Below, one piece after another: positions 21,247 to 30,871 of a DNA stretch of 64,000 nt. How positions within the stretch are numbered: position 1 is the first letter of the stretch; each line of letters begins with the position of its first letter. A program made the position numbers and the translations under genes. Origin of the DNA: Symbiobacterium thermophilum (GTDB lineage: Bacteria > Bacillota > Sulfobacillia > DYFQ01); assembly GCA_020725105.1 (NCBI GenBank), contig DYFQ01000001.1:88069-152068 (forward strand). The letters run 5' to 3'. The notes beneath the pieces are model-generated. The model saw only the letters and a program-made list of their open reading frames with translations, did not search any database and was not told the origin of the DNA.

Positions 21247-22224
21247 CTAGCTCGCTCGGGCAGGCCTGCGCTTCCTCCAGGCCACCAGGGCCAGCAACTG
21301 GTAGGCCAGGTTGGCCGCGGCAACGGCGGTGATGCCGGCCGGGTCGTGGGCGGGCAGGACCTCCACCACGTCGGCCCCCACCAGCCGGACCCCGGCCAGG
21401 GTCCAGAGGAGGGTGACCGCCTCTCCCGAGGTGAAGCCCCCGATCTCCGGGGTACCGGTCCCCGGGGCGTACGCCGGGTCGAGGCTGTCGATATCGAAGC
21501 TCAGAAACACCGCCCGGTCGCCGGCCCGGGCCCTCATCCGCCGGCTGGCCTCGTCCAGACCGAGCCGGCGGACCTCCCTCATGGTCATGACCTCGATGCC
21601 CAGTTCCCGCGACTGGTCCAGGTCTTCCGGGCCGTAGCCGGAACCCCGCAGTCCCACCTGGATCGACGCGGCGGGATCGACCAGCCCTTCCTCCACGGCC
21701 CGCCGGACAAAGGTGCCGTGGGTGTAGCGCTGCCCGAAGTGAAGGTCCCAGCTGTCGGGGTGGGCGTCCACCTGGAGCAGCCCCACCGGGCCGTGGACCG
21801 CGGCCACGGCCCGGAGTTCGGCCAGGGTGACGGAGTGGTCGCCGCCGAGGCCGATGGGCACTGCCCCGCGCCGCACAAGGGGGGCGAGGCCCGCCTCGAT
21901 CCGCTGGTAGCTCTCTTCGGTGAACCCGGGAACGACCGCCACGTCGCCCCAGTCCACCGCCCCCACCCAGCGGAAGATGGGCAGGTCGAGTTCAGGGTGG
22001 TACGGGCGCAGCAGTGCCGAACCCGCCCGGATGGCTTCGGGGCCGAACCTGGAGCCCACCCGGAAACTGGACCCGGTGTCGAAAGGAAGGCCCACGAAAG
22101 CCACGTCGACCCCGTCGGGGCCGTCGGCCGGGCCCGCGTCCGGCCTGGCGTGGGGCAGGCGCATGAAGGTTCTCACGCCGGAAAAGCGTGGTGACTCCAG
22201 CGAGTTGACCGGTTCGTACCGCAC
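21247..22224 (-). CDS. Agmatinase/arginase (ureohydrolase) family
   Basis: GGDHSVTLAEL, QVDAHPDSWD, SFDIDSLDPAYAPGTGTPEIGG metal-binding motifs. Confidence 0.92.
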   Translation of the reverse strand: MRYEPVNSLESPRFSGVRTFMRLPHARPDAGPADGPDGVDVAFVGLPFDTGSSFRVGSRFGPEAIRAGSALLRPYHPELDLPIFRWVGAVDWGDVAVVPGFTEESYQRIEAGLAPLVRRGAVPIGLGGDHSVTLAELRAVAAVHGPVGLLQVDAHPDSWDLHFGQRYTHGTFVRRAVEEGLVDPAASIQVGLRGSGYGPEDLDQSRELGIEVMTMREVRRLGLDEASRRMRARAGDRAVFLSFDIDSLDPAYAPGTGTPEIGGFTSGEAVTLLWTLAGVRLVGADVVEVLPAHDPAGITAVAAANLAYQLLALVAWRKRRPARAS

Positions 22225-23669
22225 TATGGCAGGGCTCCTTCCCGGGGCCGGCGCGGAGGCGCTTCCACCCGGGCGAAGCGGTCGAGTAGCCGGATGACGT
22301 GCTCGACGCCGAGGTGGTAGTCCTCGACCCGGCAGTGCTCGTTGGGCGCGTGAACCAGCGAGCCGTGGTAGCCGATGCCGGCCCCTGAAACGGTGGGTAG
22401 TCCCAGGTCCCGGTTGAACAGGTACATCGGCCCGGTACCCGCCATCCGGGGCCTGATCACCGGTTCGGTCCGGTAGGTTTCGCGGGCGGACTCGGCCACT
22501 ACCTCGATGAGGGGATCGTCGGCCGGGGTCTGCCCCGGGTCCTCCGGCCCGAGCAGCCGGATCTCGATATCGCCGAAGCCGCGCCGCGCCAGGTGCCGGC
22601 GGAGCTTTTCCAGCACGTCCCCGGCCCGCTGGTCCGGCACAAGGCGGAAGTCCAGTTTGGCCCGGGCTGCTCTGGGGAGCACCGTCTTGGAGCCCGGTCC
22701 GGTGTATCCCGACACCAGGCCGCAGATGGTGCAGGTGGGCTCGTAGAAGAGCTTCAGCGCCAGGTCCAGACCGGTGAGCCCGCCGATGAACCTGGAGATG
22801 CCCCAGTGGCGCAGCATCTCCGCCTCTTCCAGGGGGTAACGACGGAGAAGGTCCAGTTCCCGCTCGGTCGGTGGGCGGACGTCGTCGTAGAACCCGTCAA
22901 TCAGACACCGGTCGGTGCGCAGGTCCTTCAGGTTGTTCAGGGCCGCCACCAGGCGCCAGGCGGGGTTCTCGACGATGGCGGCCTGGCTGGAGTGGAGGTC
23001 CTGGTTGGCGCCGCGGGCCACCAGTTCCACGTAGAGGATGCCTTTGCAGCCGAAGCTGATGACTGGCCGGCCCCGGGCGTCCCGGCTCCCGGACTCCCAG
23101 ACCACTCCCCGGGCGTCCCGCAGCCGGCCACCGTGGTGGTGGACGAAGTCGTGCAGGTGGACGCTGCCGATCTCTTCCTCGCCCTCCACCACCAGCTTCA
23201 CGTTGACCGGCAGCCGTCCCTCGCCTTCCAGCCAGGCCTGGATCGCCTTCAACCGGGCCACCAGGTTGCCCTTGTTGTCGGCCACCCCGCGGGCGTAGAT
23301 CATCCCGTCGCGCACGGCGGCGCTGAAGGGGTCGGACTCCCACTCGTCAAGGGGCTCGGGGGGCTGGACGTCGTAGTGGTTGTAAAAGGCCAGGGTCCGG
23401 GCGGCGCCCGCGTCCAGTTCCCCGTATACCACCGGGTGGCCGCCGGCCAGCGGGACGACCTCGGCTTTGAGCCCGACCTCCTCCATCATGGCCGCCACCA
23501 GCCGGGCGCAGTCCTCCATGCCAAGGTCCTGGGCGGCGACGCTGGGCTGGCGCAAGAGCCGCCTGAGGTCCTCCAGGTTCTGTTCCCGGTGCTCCCGGGC
23601 GTAGGCCAGGGCTCGCTCCACGGCCGGACCCTCTCCTTTTCCCGACGAAGTGGGTGCGTTCAACGTCAT
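22224..23669 (-). CDS. M20-family dipeptidase/deacylase
   Basis: FYNHYDVQPPEPLDEWESDPFSA, EGEEEIGSVHLHDFV. Confidence 0.92.
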   Translation of the reverse strand: MTLNAPTSSGKGEGPAVERALAYAREHREQNLEDLRRLLRQPSVAAQDLGMEDCARLVAAMMEEVGLKAEVVPLAGGHPVVYGELDAGAARTLAFYNHYDVQPPEPLDEWESDPFSAAVRDGMIYARGVADNKGNLVARLKAIQAWLEGEGRLPVNVKLVVEGEEEIGSVHLHDFVHHHGGRLRDARGVVWESGSRDARGRPVISFGCKGILYVELVARGANQDLHSSQAAIVENPAWRLVAALNNLKDLRTDRCLIDGFYDDVRPPTERELDLLRRYPLEEAEMLRHWGISRFIGGLTGLDLALKLFYEPTCTICGLVSGYTGPGSKTVLPRAARAKLDFRLVPDQRAGDVLEKLRRHLARRGFGDIEIRLLGPEDPGQTPADDPLIEVVAESARETYRTEPVIRPRMAGTGPMYLFNRDLGLPTVSGAGIGYHGSLVHAPNEHCRVEDYHLGVEHVIRLLDRFARVEAPPRRPREGALP

Positions 23670-23766
23670 GGCTTCGCCCTCCGGGGCCCGGGGGCCTGCA
23701 TCTCGGGCGGGTGCCGGCAGGCGCCGCGTCTCCGCCCGTCGAACCCGCCCACGTGGAGGTGGCGCC

Positions 23767-24222
23767 GTGGAGCCGGAACGGGCTGGAAGCCCCGACCGCG
23801 CCGTGGAACAGGCCAGGGAGTTCGCCCGGCTGGTCGGGGTCATCCAGCGGCAGGCTATCGCCCGGTGCGGGGTGACTCCGGGGCAGTGCTTCGTCCTGGG
23901 AGAGATCGGGCGGTCGGGGCCGCTGAACCTCAAGCGCCTGGCTTACAACCTGGGGCTTGATCCGGGGTGGGTGAGCCGGGCGGTGGAGCGACTGGTCCGG
24001 GCCGGCCTCATCCACCGCCAGGCAAACCCCGCCGACCGCCGGGAGGTCCGCCTGCAGTTGACGGCGGCCGGCGAGGCGGCCAACGGGCGGACCCAGACCT
24101 TGCTGAACGCCCAGATGGCACGGATCCTCGCCGCGGCACCGCCCGCCTACCGGGGCGCCCTGGCCGAGGTCTTTGCCGCACTGGTGAGGGAGTGCCGCCA
24201 GGTCCGGGCGGAACTCCAGTAG
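23767..24222 (+). CDS. MarR-family transcriptional regulator
   Basis: wHTH: LNLKRLAYNLGLDPGWVSRAVERLVRAGLIHRQANPADRREVRLQLT; GTG start with GGAGGTGG RBS. Confidence 0.85.
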   Translation: MEPERAGSPDRAVEQAREFARLVGVIQRQAIARCGVTPGQCFVLGEIGRSGPLNLKRLAYNLGLDPGWVSRAVERLVRAGLIHRQANPADRREVRLQLTAAGEAANGRTQTLLNAQMARILAAAPPAYRGALAEVFAALVRECRQVRAELQ

Positions 24223-25340
24223 CCCTCGGCCACCAGGGCGCCGGCTCCCAACCAGGCCAGGCCGCCCGCGATCCCGAACAGGCCACCGAAGCCGGCCCGA
24301 CCCAGGACGGCGCCCAGCAGCCAGGACCCGGGGCCGATGCCGAGGTCGAACGCCAGGTAGAAGGCACCCACTCCCCGGCCCCGGGCGCCGGCGGGCACCC
24401 GGTCCATGGCCAGGGCGATGAGGCCCGGGTGGGCCAGCCCGCAGCCCCAGCCAAACGCGGTCACCGCCACCAGCAGCCACGCCCGGGACGGCGCCAGGCC
24501 CATCCCCAGGAGCGAAAACCCCAGCCCCGCCAGGACGGGTGCCAGCACGTACCGCCGGTCACGCCGGTCCAGCAGCCAGCCGCCGGTAACCCTGGCCAGG
24601 ATGATGGCGGCCGCGTACGCCGTGAACAGGGGGCCGGCGTCGCCGAAGCCTCGCGCCGGGCTCAGCAGGCTCAGGAAGTTGAAGAACGCGCCGAAGCCCG
24701 CGCCAAAGACGAGCGAGACCAGAGCCGGCACCGCGAGTCCGCGCGCCCACGGCCGGACCCCGCCGGCGGTACCGGCGGGCGCTTCAGCGACCTGCCGGCG
24801 ACCTGGCCTGGTCACGGCCAGCAGGGGCAGGGTCAGTAGTGCCAGTCCCGCTGCCAGCCAGAAGGCGAAGCCAGGGGAGCTCCACCCCATCACGTGCTGC
24901 CCGGCAAGGGGGGCGAACCCCATGGCCACGTTGGCCGCCATCCCGTAGTGGGCCATGGCGCGGCCCCGCAGGGTTTCAGGGGCCAGTTGCGCCGCCAGCA
25001 CCGTGCCGGCGGTGGTGAAAGCGGCGTAGGCGACCCCGTGCAGAGCGCGGGCAAGCCAGAGGGCGGCCACCCCGTGCAGCCGGCCCAGCGCCGCCGAGCC
25101 CAGGGCAAGCAACAGGCCGCCCGCCACCGCCACCGCCACCGGCCGGACCCTGTCGGTGGCGAGGGCGGCCAGGGGGCGGGCCACGATGGCGGCCGTGGCG
25201 AACGCACCGAGCACGGCGCCAAGCTGGGTAGGGGACAGGCCAAGGGCGGCCAGGTGTCTGGGCAGCGGTACCAGCAGGCTATAGAAGGCAGAGAAGAAGG
25301 AGACGGTGGCCAGCCACAAGAGGAGGAACCGGAAGGTCAC
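24147..25340 (-). CDS. MFS transporter
   Basis: 12-TM-like MFS sequence (LGAVLGAFATAAIVARPLAALATDRVRPV). Confidence 0.9.
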   Translation of the reverse strand: MTFRFLLLWLATVSFFSAFYSLLVPLPRHLAALGLSPTQLGAVLGAFATAAIVARPLAALATDRVRPVAVAVAGGLLLALGSAALGRLHGVAALWLARALHGVAYAAFTTAGTVLAAQLAPETLRGRAMAHYGMAANVAMGFAPLAGQHVMGWSSPGFAFWLAAGLALLTLPLLAVTRPGRRQVAEAPAGTAGGVRPWARGLAVPALVSLVFGAGFGAFFNFLSLLSPARGFGDAGPLFTAYAAAIILARVTGGWLLDRRDRRYVLAPVLAGLGFSLLGMGLAPSRAWLLVAVTAFGWGCGLAHPGLIALAMDRVPAGARGRGVGAFYLAFDLGIGPGSWLLGAVLGRAGFGGLFGIAGGLAWLGAGALVAEGYWSSARTWRHSLTSAAKTSARAPR

Positions 25341-25344
25341 CGGC

Positions 25345-25776
25345 CTAGAGGTCGCGCCGCATGACGGTGGCCGTCTGCGGGCAGGCGCCCTGGAACTCGG
25401 CGGAGACCACCACCGGCCCGGTCACGGCACGGCGGTCCACGGTGGAGAAGCCGAAGCGGGGGAAGTAATCGGGAGCGGTGGTGGTCAGCAGATAGACCTC
25501 GCGGGCCCCGGCGGCGGCCGCCCGGGCCAGGCAGGCTTCCACCAGCCGGCGGCCGACGCCCTGCCGCCTGGCTGTGTCGGCCACGGCCAGCGAGCGCAGC
25601 AGAGCCTGTTCACCGTACAGTTCCAGCCCCACGACCCCGACGATGACTCCATCCGGTGACCGGGCCACCAGGAACCGCCGGAAGTGCTCCTCGACCCCAT
25701 CGAGTGGCAGGCCGCAGGCGGACAGCAGTTCCCTCACGGTGTTCAGGTCGACCGGTTGCACAGGTTCTACGGTCAT
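25345..25776 (-). CDS. GNAT-family N-acetyltransferase (ArsN2/YjgM-like)
   Basis: LRSLAVADTARRQGVGRRLVEACLARAAAAGAREVYLLTTTAPDYFPRFGF. Confidence 0.9.
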   Translation of the reverse strand: MTVEPVQPVDLNTVRELLSACGLPLDGVEEHFRRFLVARSPDGVIVGVVGLELYGEQALLRSLAVADTARRQGVGRRLVEACLARAAAAGAREVYLLTTTAPDYFPRFGFSTVDRRAVTGPVVVSAEFQGACPQTATVMRRDL

Positions 25777-25894
25777 CGCCGGCTCACCCGTTCCCCGTAG
25801 CGGCTGATCCTTACTCCTCGGCGACGGCTCATCCGCTCTTCCAGCGCCAGCTCAATGTTAGCACCAATAGTTGCGATTGACAAGGACTTGGTGG

Positions 25895-25930
25895 GAAAAA
25901 ACAACCCGGCGCCTTCGCGCCGGGCGTTTT
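25895..25930 (-). terminator. Intrinsic terminator (U-run on minus strand; possibly bidirectional)
   Basis: Minus: CCCGGCGCGAAGGCGCCGGG followed by TTGTTTTTT. Confidence 0.75.
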
Positions 25931-25950
25931 CGGCCAACCCGCCATGGCCT

Positions 25951-26022
25951 CCGGCAGTGAGCTTGCCTCCGGGCGCGGCGGCCTGCTGGGCAACTGAGAA
26001 AACTTCTCAATCTCACTGCCGG
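25951..26022 (-). ncRNA. Candidate structured RNA: three-way junction immediately upstream of a terminator
   Basis: 11-bp P1 (CCGGCAGTGAG/CTCACTGCCGG), hairpin TGAGAA-GTT-TTCTCA, and TTGCC...GGCAA helix on the minus strand. Confidence 0.5.
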
Positions 26023-26076
26023 ATTTCACGGTATCAGTCCCCGCGGGCCCTGTCAAGACCTTTACGCAACTTTTAG

Positions 26077-26406
26077 CTACGAATTCACGACAATATCCGT
26101 TCGCGGCGATGCGGCAGAGGCTGACCCACCGGAAACCAGCGGGTGGATGTTCACCTGATCGCCCGCCGCCAGCCGGCGCTCCCAGGGGGCCATGGTTCCG
26201 TTTACCACCACCATGACCGCCCGGTCCCAGGCGGGGTTGAGCGCCCGCACCAGTTCTTCAACGGTCGTCCCCTCGACTACCTGGTAGGTCGTCTCGCCGG
26301 GGGTAACGGCCGCGCGGGGCCCGGTCCCCAGGGCGGCCAGCGCCCGGCTGAGGTTGAGCCGGATGGTCACCGGCGACCGGTCCACCGGTGCTCGGCCCCT
26401 TTCCAC
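26077..26406 (-). CDS. MoaD/ThiS-like beta-grasp protein with tail after GG
   Basis: VMVVVNGTMAPWERRLAAGDQVNIHPLVSGG followed by SASAASPRTDIVVNS; 6 nt downstream of AOR paralogue. Confidence 0.85.
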   Translation of the reverse strand: MERGRAPVDRSPVTIRLNLSRALAALGTGPRAAVTPGETTYQVVEGTTVEELVRALNPAWDRAVMVVVNGTMAPWERRLAAGDQVNIHPLVSGGSASAASPRTDIVVNS

Positions 26407-26412
26407 CGGCGT

Positions 26413-28182
26413 TCACTTCCCCGCGCCGCGCGCGCCGGCCCCCGCCCGGTCGCGCTTCACCAGGGCGGCCCAGCCTTTCGTCACCTGGTCCAGTTCGTCG
26501 TCGGGCACGTCGAACACCAGCCCGTGGGGCGGCAGGGGCTCTTCCCGGAAGACCCGGGGCAAGCGGTCGTAGACCTCCGTGAGTCCGGCCCGGCGGTTGA
26601 ACTCGACCTCCCGGGCCAGCACCTCCCGGGCCTGGCGGAACAGGTCTTCCACGGTCACGCTGGTGCCCAGCCTGCCGTTGACCAGGTCCGCCAGGATCTC
26701 CAGGTTGTCCTTGACGGCGTTGTGGGCGAACACGCAGAGGCCCAGGCTGTCAAAGACCATGCAGTACTGCTGCATCTTGACGGAGGCCTCCCGCTGGCCT
26801 TCCGGCTTGTGGTGCTCCACGGCTTCCCGCATCGTCTGGCCGGCGGTGTGGTCGGCCCCCATGGCCGAGGTGGCGTAGGTCACGCCGAGCCCCTTGACGG
26901 CCCGCGGGTCGTAGGCGGAGATGGCCTGCCCCTTGACGGCGGGAACCCGCTTCACGCCGAGCACCCGGCCGGTGAGGGCCGCGCCGTGGCCCAGCAGCCG
27001 CCCCAGCACGGTACCCTGGAGAATCTCGCGGATCAGGCGCCGGGCGGCTTCGGCGTCGCCGAACTCCGCCAGCCCCGCTTCCATGGCGACACCCAGCGTG
27101 GCGCCGATCTCGATGGTGTCCAGGCCGCCCTCGTTGCACAGGCGGTTGATCCGGGCGATGTCGTCCAGGTCGCCGATGCCCAGGTTCGAGCCGCACAGGC
27201 CGATGGTCTCGTACTCCAGGGAGCGGACGATCTCGTTGCCGCACCGGTCGACGTAGACGTTGGAGGACCTGATGACGCAGCCGGGCATGCAGGGGTGGCT
27301 CGGGTCGCCGCCCCGTTTCAGGATGGTCTCGCGGAGGGCGGTAGCGTTTATCGCCTCGGCCCGGTCGAAGCTTCCCGAGGCGAAGTTGCAGGTGGGCAGG
27401 CCGCCCAGGTTGTTGACGACGTCCACCATGGCCGCCGTGCCGAACCTGGGGTAGGTCTCGGCCGTGGCGGGGGTGGTCCGCAGGTTGGATACGTACCGCT
27501 TCCGTCCGGCATGGTAGCGCTCCCGGTCGGCGAAGTCCACGCGCCGGCGGGAACCGGGGTCCACGATGAGGGCCTTCAGCCCCTTGGACCCCATGACCGC
27601 GCCCAGCCCGCCCCGGGCGGTGATGCGGGCCGGGACACCGTCCTTGTCGGTGTGCATGGCGCCGGCCGCGGGGAGCCGCATCTCCCCGGGGGTGCCGATC
27701 ACGGCGAAGGCGCAGTGGGCGCCGTGGGCCTCGTGGATCAGGGCGCCCGCCTCGTAGGTGGACTTGCCCCACCAGGCGCCGGCGTCGGCGATCTCCGCCG
27801 CCGGGCGGCCGCCGGGCCCCTCGAAGACCCTGACCGCCACCCGCCGGCCCTCGGGAGCCGCTCCCTCGACGACGACGGCCTTCACACCCAGCAGGGAGAG
27901 CTGATAGCCGACGGTGCCTCCGGCGTTGGACTCCTTGATCCCGCCCGTAAGCGGGCTCCTGGCGCCGAAGGACACCCGGTGGTTGGACGAGGCCGGCCCG
28001 CCGGACAAGAGCCCCGGGGCCACCACCAGCTTGTTGTCGGGTCCCAGCGGGTCGCAGGTGGGGTCGACCTCTTCGAAGACCAGGGTAGAGGTGAGCGCCC
28101 GGCCGCCCAGGAGGCGGTACCGCGTGGGGGCCTCCTGCGCCTTGACCGTCCCGGTTGAAAGGTTGACCCGTATGAATGTCAA
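26413..28182 (-). CDS. Aldehyde:ferredoxin oxidoreductase family protein (second paralogue)
   Basis: GGRALTSTLVFEEVDPTCDPLGPDNKLVVAPG, GARSPLTGGIKESNAGGTVGYQL; TTG start at 28182 preceded by GGAGGA. Confidence 0.93.
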   Translation of the reverse strand: MTFIRVNLSTGTVKAQEAPTRYRLLGGRALTSTLVFEEVDPTCDPLGPDNKLVVAPGLLSGGPASSNHRVSFGARSPLTGGIKESNAGGTVGYQLSLLGVKAVVVEGAAPEGRRVAVRVFEGPGGRPAAEIADAGAWWGKSTYEAGALIHEAHGAHCAFAVIGTPGEMRLPAAGAMHTDKDGVPARITARGGLGAVMGSKGLKALIVDPGSRRRVDFADRERYHAGRKRYVSNLRTTPATAETYPRFGTAAMVDVVNNLGGLPTCNFASGSFDRAEAINATALRETILKRGGDPSHPCMPGCVIRSSNVYVDRCGNEIVRSLEYETIGLCGSNLGIGDLDDIARINRLCNEGGLDTIEIGATLGVAMEAGLAEFGDAEAARRLIREILQGTVLGRLLGHGAALTGRVLGVKRVPAVKGQAISAYDPRAVKGLGVTYATSAMGADHTAGQTMREAVEHHKPEGQREASVKMQQYCMVFDSLGLCVFAHNAVKDNLEILADLVNGRLGTSVTVEDLFRQAREVLAREVEFNRRAGLTEVYDRLPRVFREEPLPPHGLVFDVPDDELDQVTKGWAALVKRDRAGAGARGAGK

Positions 28183-28455
28183 TGCGGCTCCTCCTCCACG
28201 CTGAAAGGGCCAGTAGCTCCGTCGAAGCATGGAGTTCCGGCCGTCGGCGGGGATTCCCTCCCGTCCGGGCCCGCCGCGCGGGCCCGGAGCTTGTGGCGTC
28301 CCAGCCCGCGACGTCCCAGCCACATTGTGTTATGCGCCCGCGGGCGGGGACAGGGAGGGGGGGCCCCTCCGGTTACGAATGCTCTGAGATGGGCGCTTGA
28401 CCGGGCGTCCTCAGCGGAAGGACTGAAGGGGCTTTCGTGACGGGACGGTCGCACC

Positions 28456-29145
28456 ATGGTGCGGCGAAGGAGGCTGAGCGAGGTGGCGGAGCCCAACGGT
28501 GAGCACTCTGCCGACGAAGCGGTCCGGATGATCACCTACGAGGACCTGGCCAATCTCTTGCTGGACCAGGCCGAGGAGGTGGGGCTTGAGCCCCTGGACG
28601 TGTCTCACCTGGTGGAGTGGCCGGCGGGCCGCCGGACCTTCACCATGTACTGCGTGCCCGAGGACTGGGACCCGCCCTTTGACATCGTTGCCGAGTTGCG
28701 CTTCTCCTACGAGGCCATGGACGTGGCGCTGTCCCATTACGGCCAGGAGGAGCTGTGCGCCATGTACCACGACCCGGGCGTGCCCTGTCCTCACCTGGGT
28801 ATTCCTCCGGACCTCACCATCGTGCTGGAGGTCAAGTACCAGTTCCAGCCGCCCGACGTCTACAGCGTGCCCGAGGTCACCGGGGAACTGCGGCGGCTGT
28901 TCCGCCAGCACATCCCCCACGACAACCAGCCCGAGATGAAGTTCGAGGTCTCCAGCCTCCCCGACGCCAGCCTCCAGGTGCACCAGGCCTATGCCTACTA
29001 CTGGTGGGAACTGCGGGAAGAGCTGTTCGAGGAGGAGCCGGACTTCACCGACGTCTTCCGGGAGATCCATGCCGTGATCGATGCCATCAAGGCCAGCGGG
29101 CTGATCGAGGGCCACCCCCGCGAGGACGAGCCTTTTCGCGGCTAG
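28456..29145 (+). CDS. Hypothetical acidic protein, no family recognised
   Basis: Long ORF (ITYEDLANLLLDQAEEVGLEPLDVSHLVEWPAGRRTFTMYCVPEDWDPPFDIVAELRFSYEAMDVALSHYG) with coding-like composition. Confidence 0.75.
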   Translation: MVRRRRLSEVAEPNGEHSADEAVRMITYEDLANLLLDQAEEVGLEPLDVSHLVEWPAGRRTFTMYCVPEDWDPPFDIVAELRFSYEAMDVALSHYGQEELCAMYHDPGVPCPHLGIPPDLTIVLEVKYQFQPPDVYSVPEVTGELRRLFRQHIPHDNQPEMKFEVSSLPDASLQVHQAYAYYWWELREELFEEEPDFTDVFREIHAVIDAIKASGLIEGHPREDEPFRG

Positions 29146-29206
29146 GAGCGGCCGTCGTGGCCGCTCCGCCTCGCCGAGGCCGGAGGCCCGGTGGCGCCGG
29201 CGGGCG

Positions 29207-30871
29207 TCACGCCCAGGCGACCCCGCCTTCGCCCCGCGGGTCGGAGCCGGCGTCCAGCCGCCGGCCGGCCCACGCGGAACCGGCTTCGCCCCCGGCGGGG
29301 GACTGGCCGACCGCGTCCCGCACCAGGATCAACTGGACCCGCCCGAAGCGGGAGTCGAAGCCGGCCGGGCTTGGCAGCACCCGGTGACCCCGTTCGGCCA
29401 GGGCGCGGGCGTGGCCCGAAGGCCAGCGGCCTTCCAGTTCCACGTGTTCCCCCTCGCAGTGAAGCCTGGGGAAGCTCACCGCCTCGGCAGCCGACATGCC
29501 GTGGTCGAGCACGTTCACGATGGCCTGGAGCACGCTGGTGATGATGGCGGTACCGCCCGGCGCGCCCACCACCATGGCCAGCCGGCCGTCCTTGAAGACC
29601 AGGGTGGGACACATTCCGGTTAGCCGCGCCTTGCCGGGGGCGATGGCGTTGGGTGTGCCGGGAATCGGGTTGGCCAGGGACAGGCAGTTGTTGTACATGA
29701 ATCCCAGGCCCGGTGTGACCACGCCCGAGCCGCGGCCCAGGGTGTGGGTGAGGCTGGCGGCGTGGCCCCCGGGGTCGACCACGCACAGGTGGGTGGTGGA
29801 GGGGGGGCCCGACGTCTGCCACTCGGGGTAGACCACCGGGAGCCCGTCGTCCAGGTGCTGGCGCCACTGATGGGCCCGCTCCCGGGAGAGGAGCCTGATG
29901 ACGGGGACCTCGACGAAGGCCGGATCGCCCACGTACCACTCGCGGTCGGCGAAGGCGGCCCGCATGGCCCCGGCCAGCAGGTGAAGGGTCTGGGGGTCGT
30001 ACGGATCCAGCGGGCGCAGGTCGTAGGTGGCCAGGATGTTCAGCGCCTGCAGGAGGGTGAGGCCGCCCCCCGGCGGGACGACGGTGTAGATGGTGTAGCC
30101 GCGGTAGGTGCCACGCAGCGGCTGCCCTTCGACCGGCCGGTAGCCGGCCAGATCTTCGGCGGTGACCAGGCCTCCCTTGGCGGCCAGGTCGGCGGCCATG
30201 GTCGCGGCGATGGTCCCCCGGTAAAAGGCCTCGGCGCCCTCCCGGGCCAGGGTGCGCAGGGTCCGGGCCAGGTCGGGGTTGGGCACCCGCTCGCCGATGT
30301 ACGGAAAGTTGCCGTCGGACTTGCCGAACAGGCGGGCCGACTCCGGAGTGGCGCGCATCCGCTCGGGTCCCGACCGCACGCCGGGTTCAGGCGAAGGGGC
30401 CGTCCAGGCGCGCCAGACGGAGGGGCTGACGACGAACCCCTCCTCCGCCGTGGCAACGGCCGGTTGCAGGCACCGGGCCCAGGGCAGTCGGCCGTACTTC
30501 TGATGCGCGTGCCACAGGCCGGCCACAGTGCCCGGGGTCATGATGGAAGCGTAGCCGACGTCGTTGGCCCCGCCCTCCACCAGGTACTGCCCCCACATCC
30601 GGGTCCGGCCGGTGATCCGGTCGAGCCACAGGTCGGGCCGGGCCAGGCTGCCGGCCCTGGCGTGGAAGTGGACCTCCACCGGGTCGCCCCCGAGCCACAG
30701 CACCAGCTGGCCCATGCCTCCGGGGCTGCACATCTGGGGGTCCACCACCATCTGCACGAAGGCGGCGGTCACCGCAGCGTCGATGGCGTTCCCGCCTTCT
30801 CTCAGGCACACGGCCCCCGCCTCGGCGGCGGGCGGCTGGGGACAGACGACCAGGCCTGGCCAGTTGGCCAC
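29207..30871 (-). CDS. ggt: Gamma-glutamyltransferase
   Basis: GGNAIDAAVTAAFVQMVVDPQMCSPGG, PSTTHLCVVDPGGHAASLTHTLG (nucleophilic Thr region), VVGAPGGTAIITSVLQ. Confidence 0.94.
   Translation of the reverse strand: MANWPGLVVCPQPPAAEAGAVCLREGGNAIDAAVTAAFVQMVVDPQMCSPGGMGQLVLWLGGDPVEVHFHARAGSLARPDLWLDRITGRTRMWGQYLVEGGANDVGYASIMTPGTVAGLWHAHQKYGRLPWARCLQPAVATAEEGFVVSPSVWRAWTAPSPEPGVRSGPERMRATPESARLFGKSDGNFPYIGERVPNPDLARTLRTLAREGAEAFYRGTIAATMAADLAAKGGLVTAEDLAGYRPVEGQPLRGTYRGYTIYTVVPPGGGLTLLQALNILATYDLRPLDPYDPQTLHLLAGAMRAAFADREWYVGDPAFVEVPVIRLLSRERAHQWRQHLDDGLPVVYPEWQTSGPPSTTHLCVVDPGGHAASLTHTLGRGSGVVTPGLGFMYNNCLSLANPIPGTPNAIAPGKARLTGMCPTLVFKDGRLAMVVGAPGGTAIITSVLQAIVNVLDHGMSAAEAVSFPRLHCEGEHVELEGRWPSGHARALAERGHRVLPSPAGFDSRFGRVQLILVRDAVGQSPAGGEAGSAWAGRRLDAGSDPRGEGGVAWA

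Noticed and set aside
22593-23960. 455-aa plus-strand ORF opposite the M20 dipeptidase
   Set aside because: Antisense GC artefact; dipeptidase motifs lie on the minus strand.
25940-26030. Moco/Tuco riboswitch controlling the AOR
   Set aside because: GCCTCCGG-like strings drew attention, but the element lies downstream of AOR2-MoaD and the conserved Moco core could not be matched.
26143-28158. 671-aa plus-strand ORF opposite the second AOR
   Set aside because: AOR motifs are unambiguous on the minus strand; the plus ORF is Gly/Asp/Val/His-rich noise.
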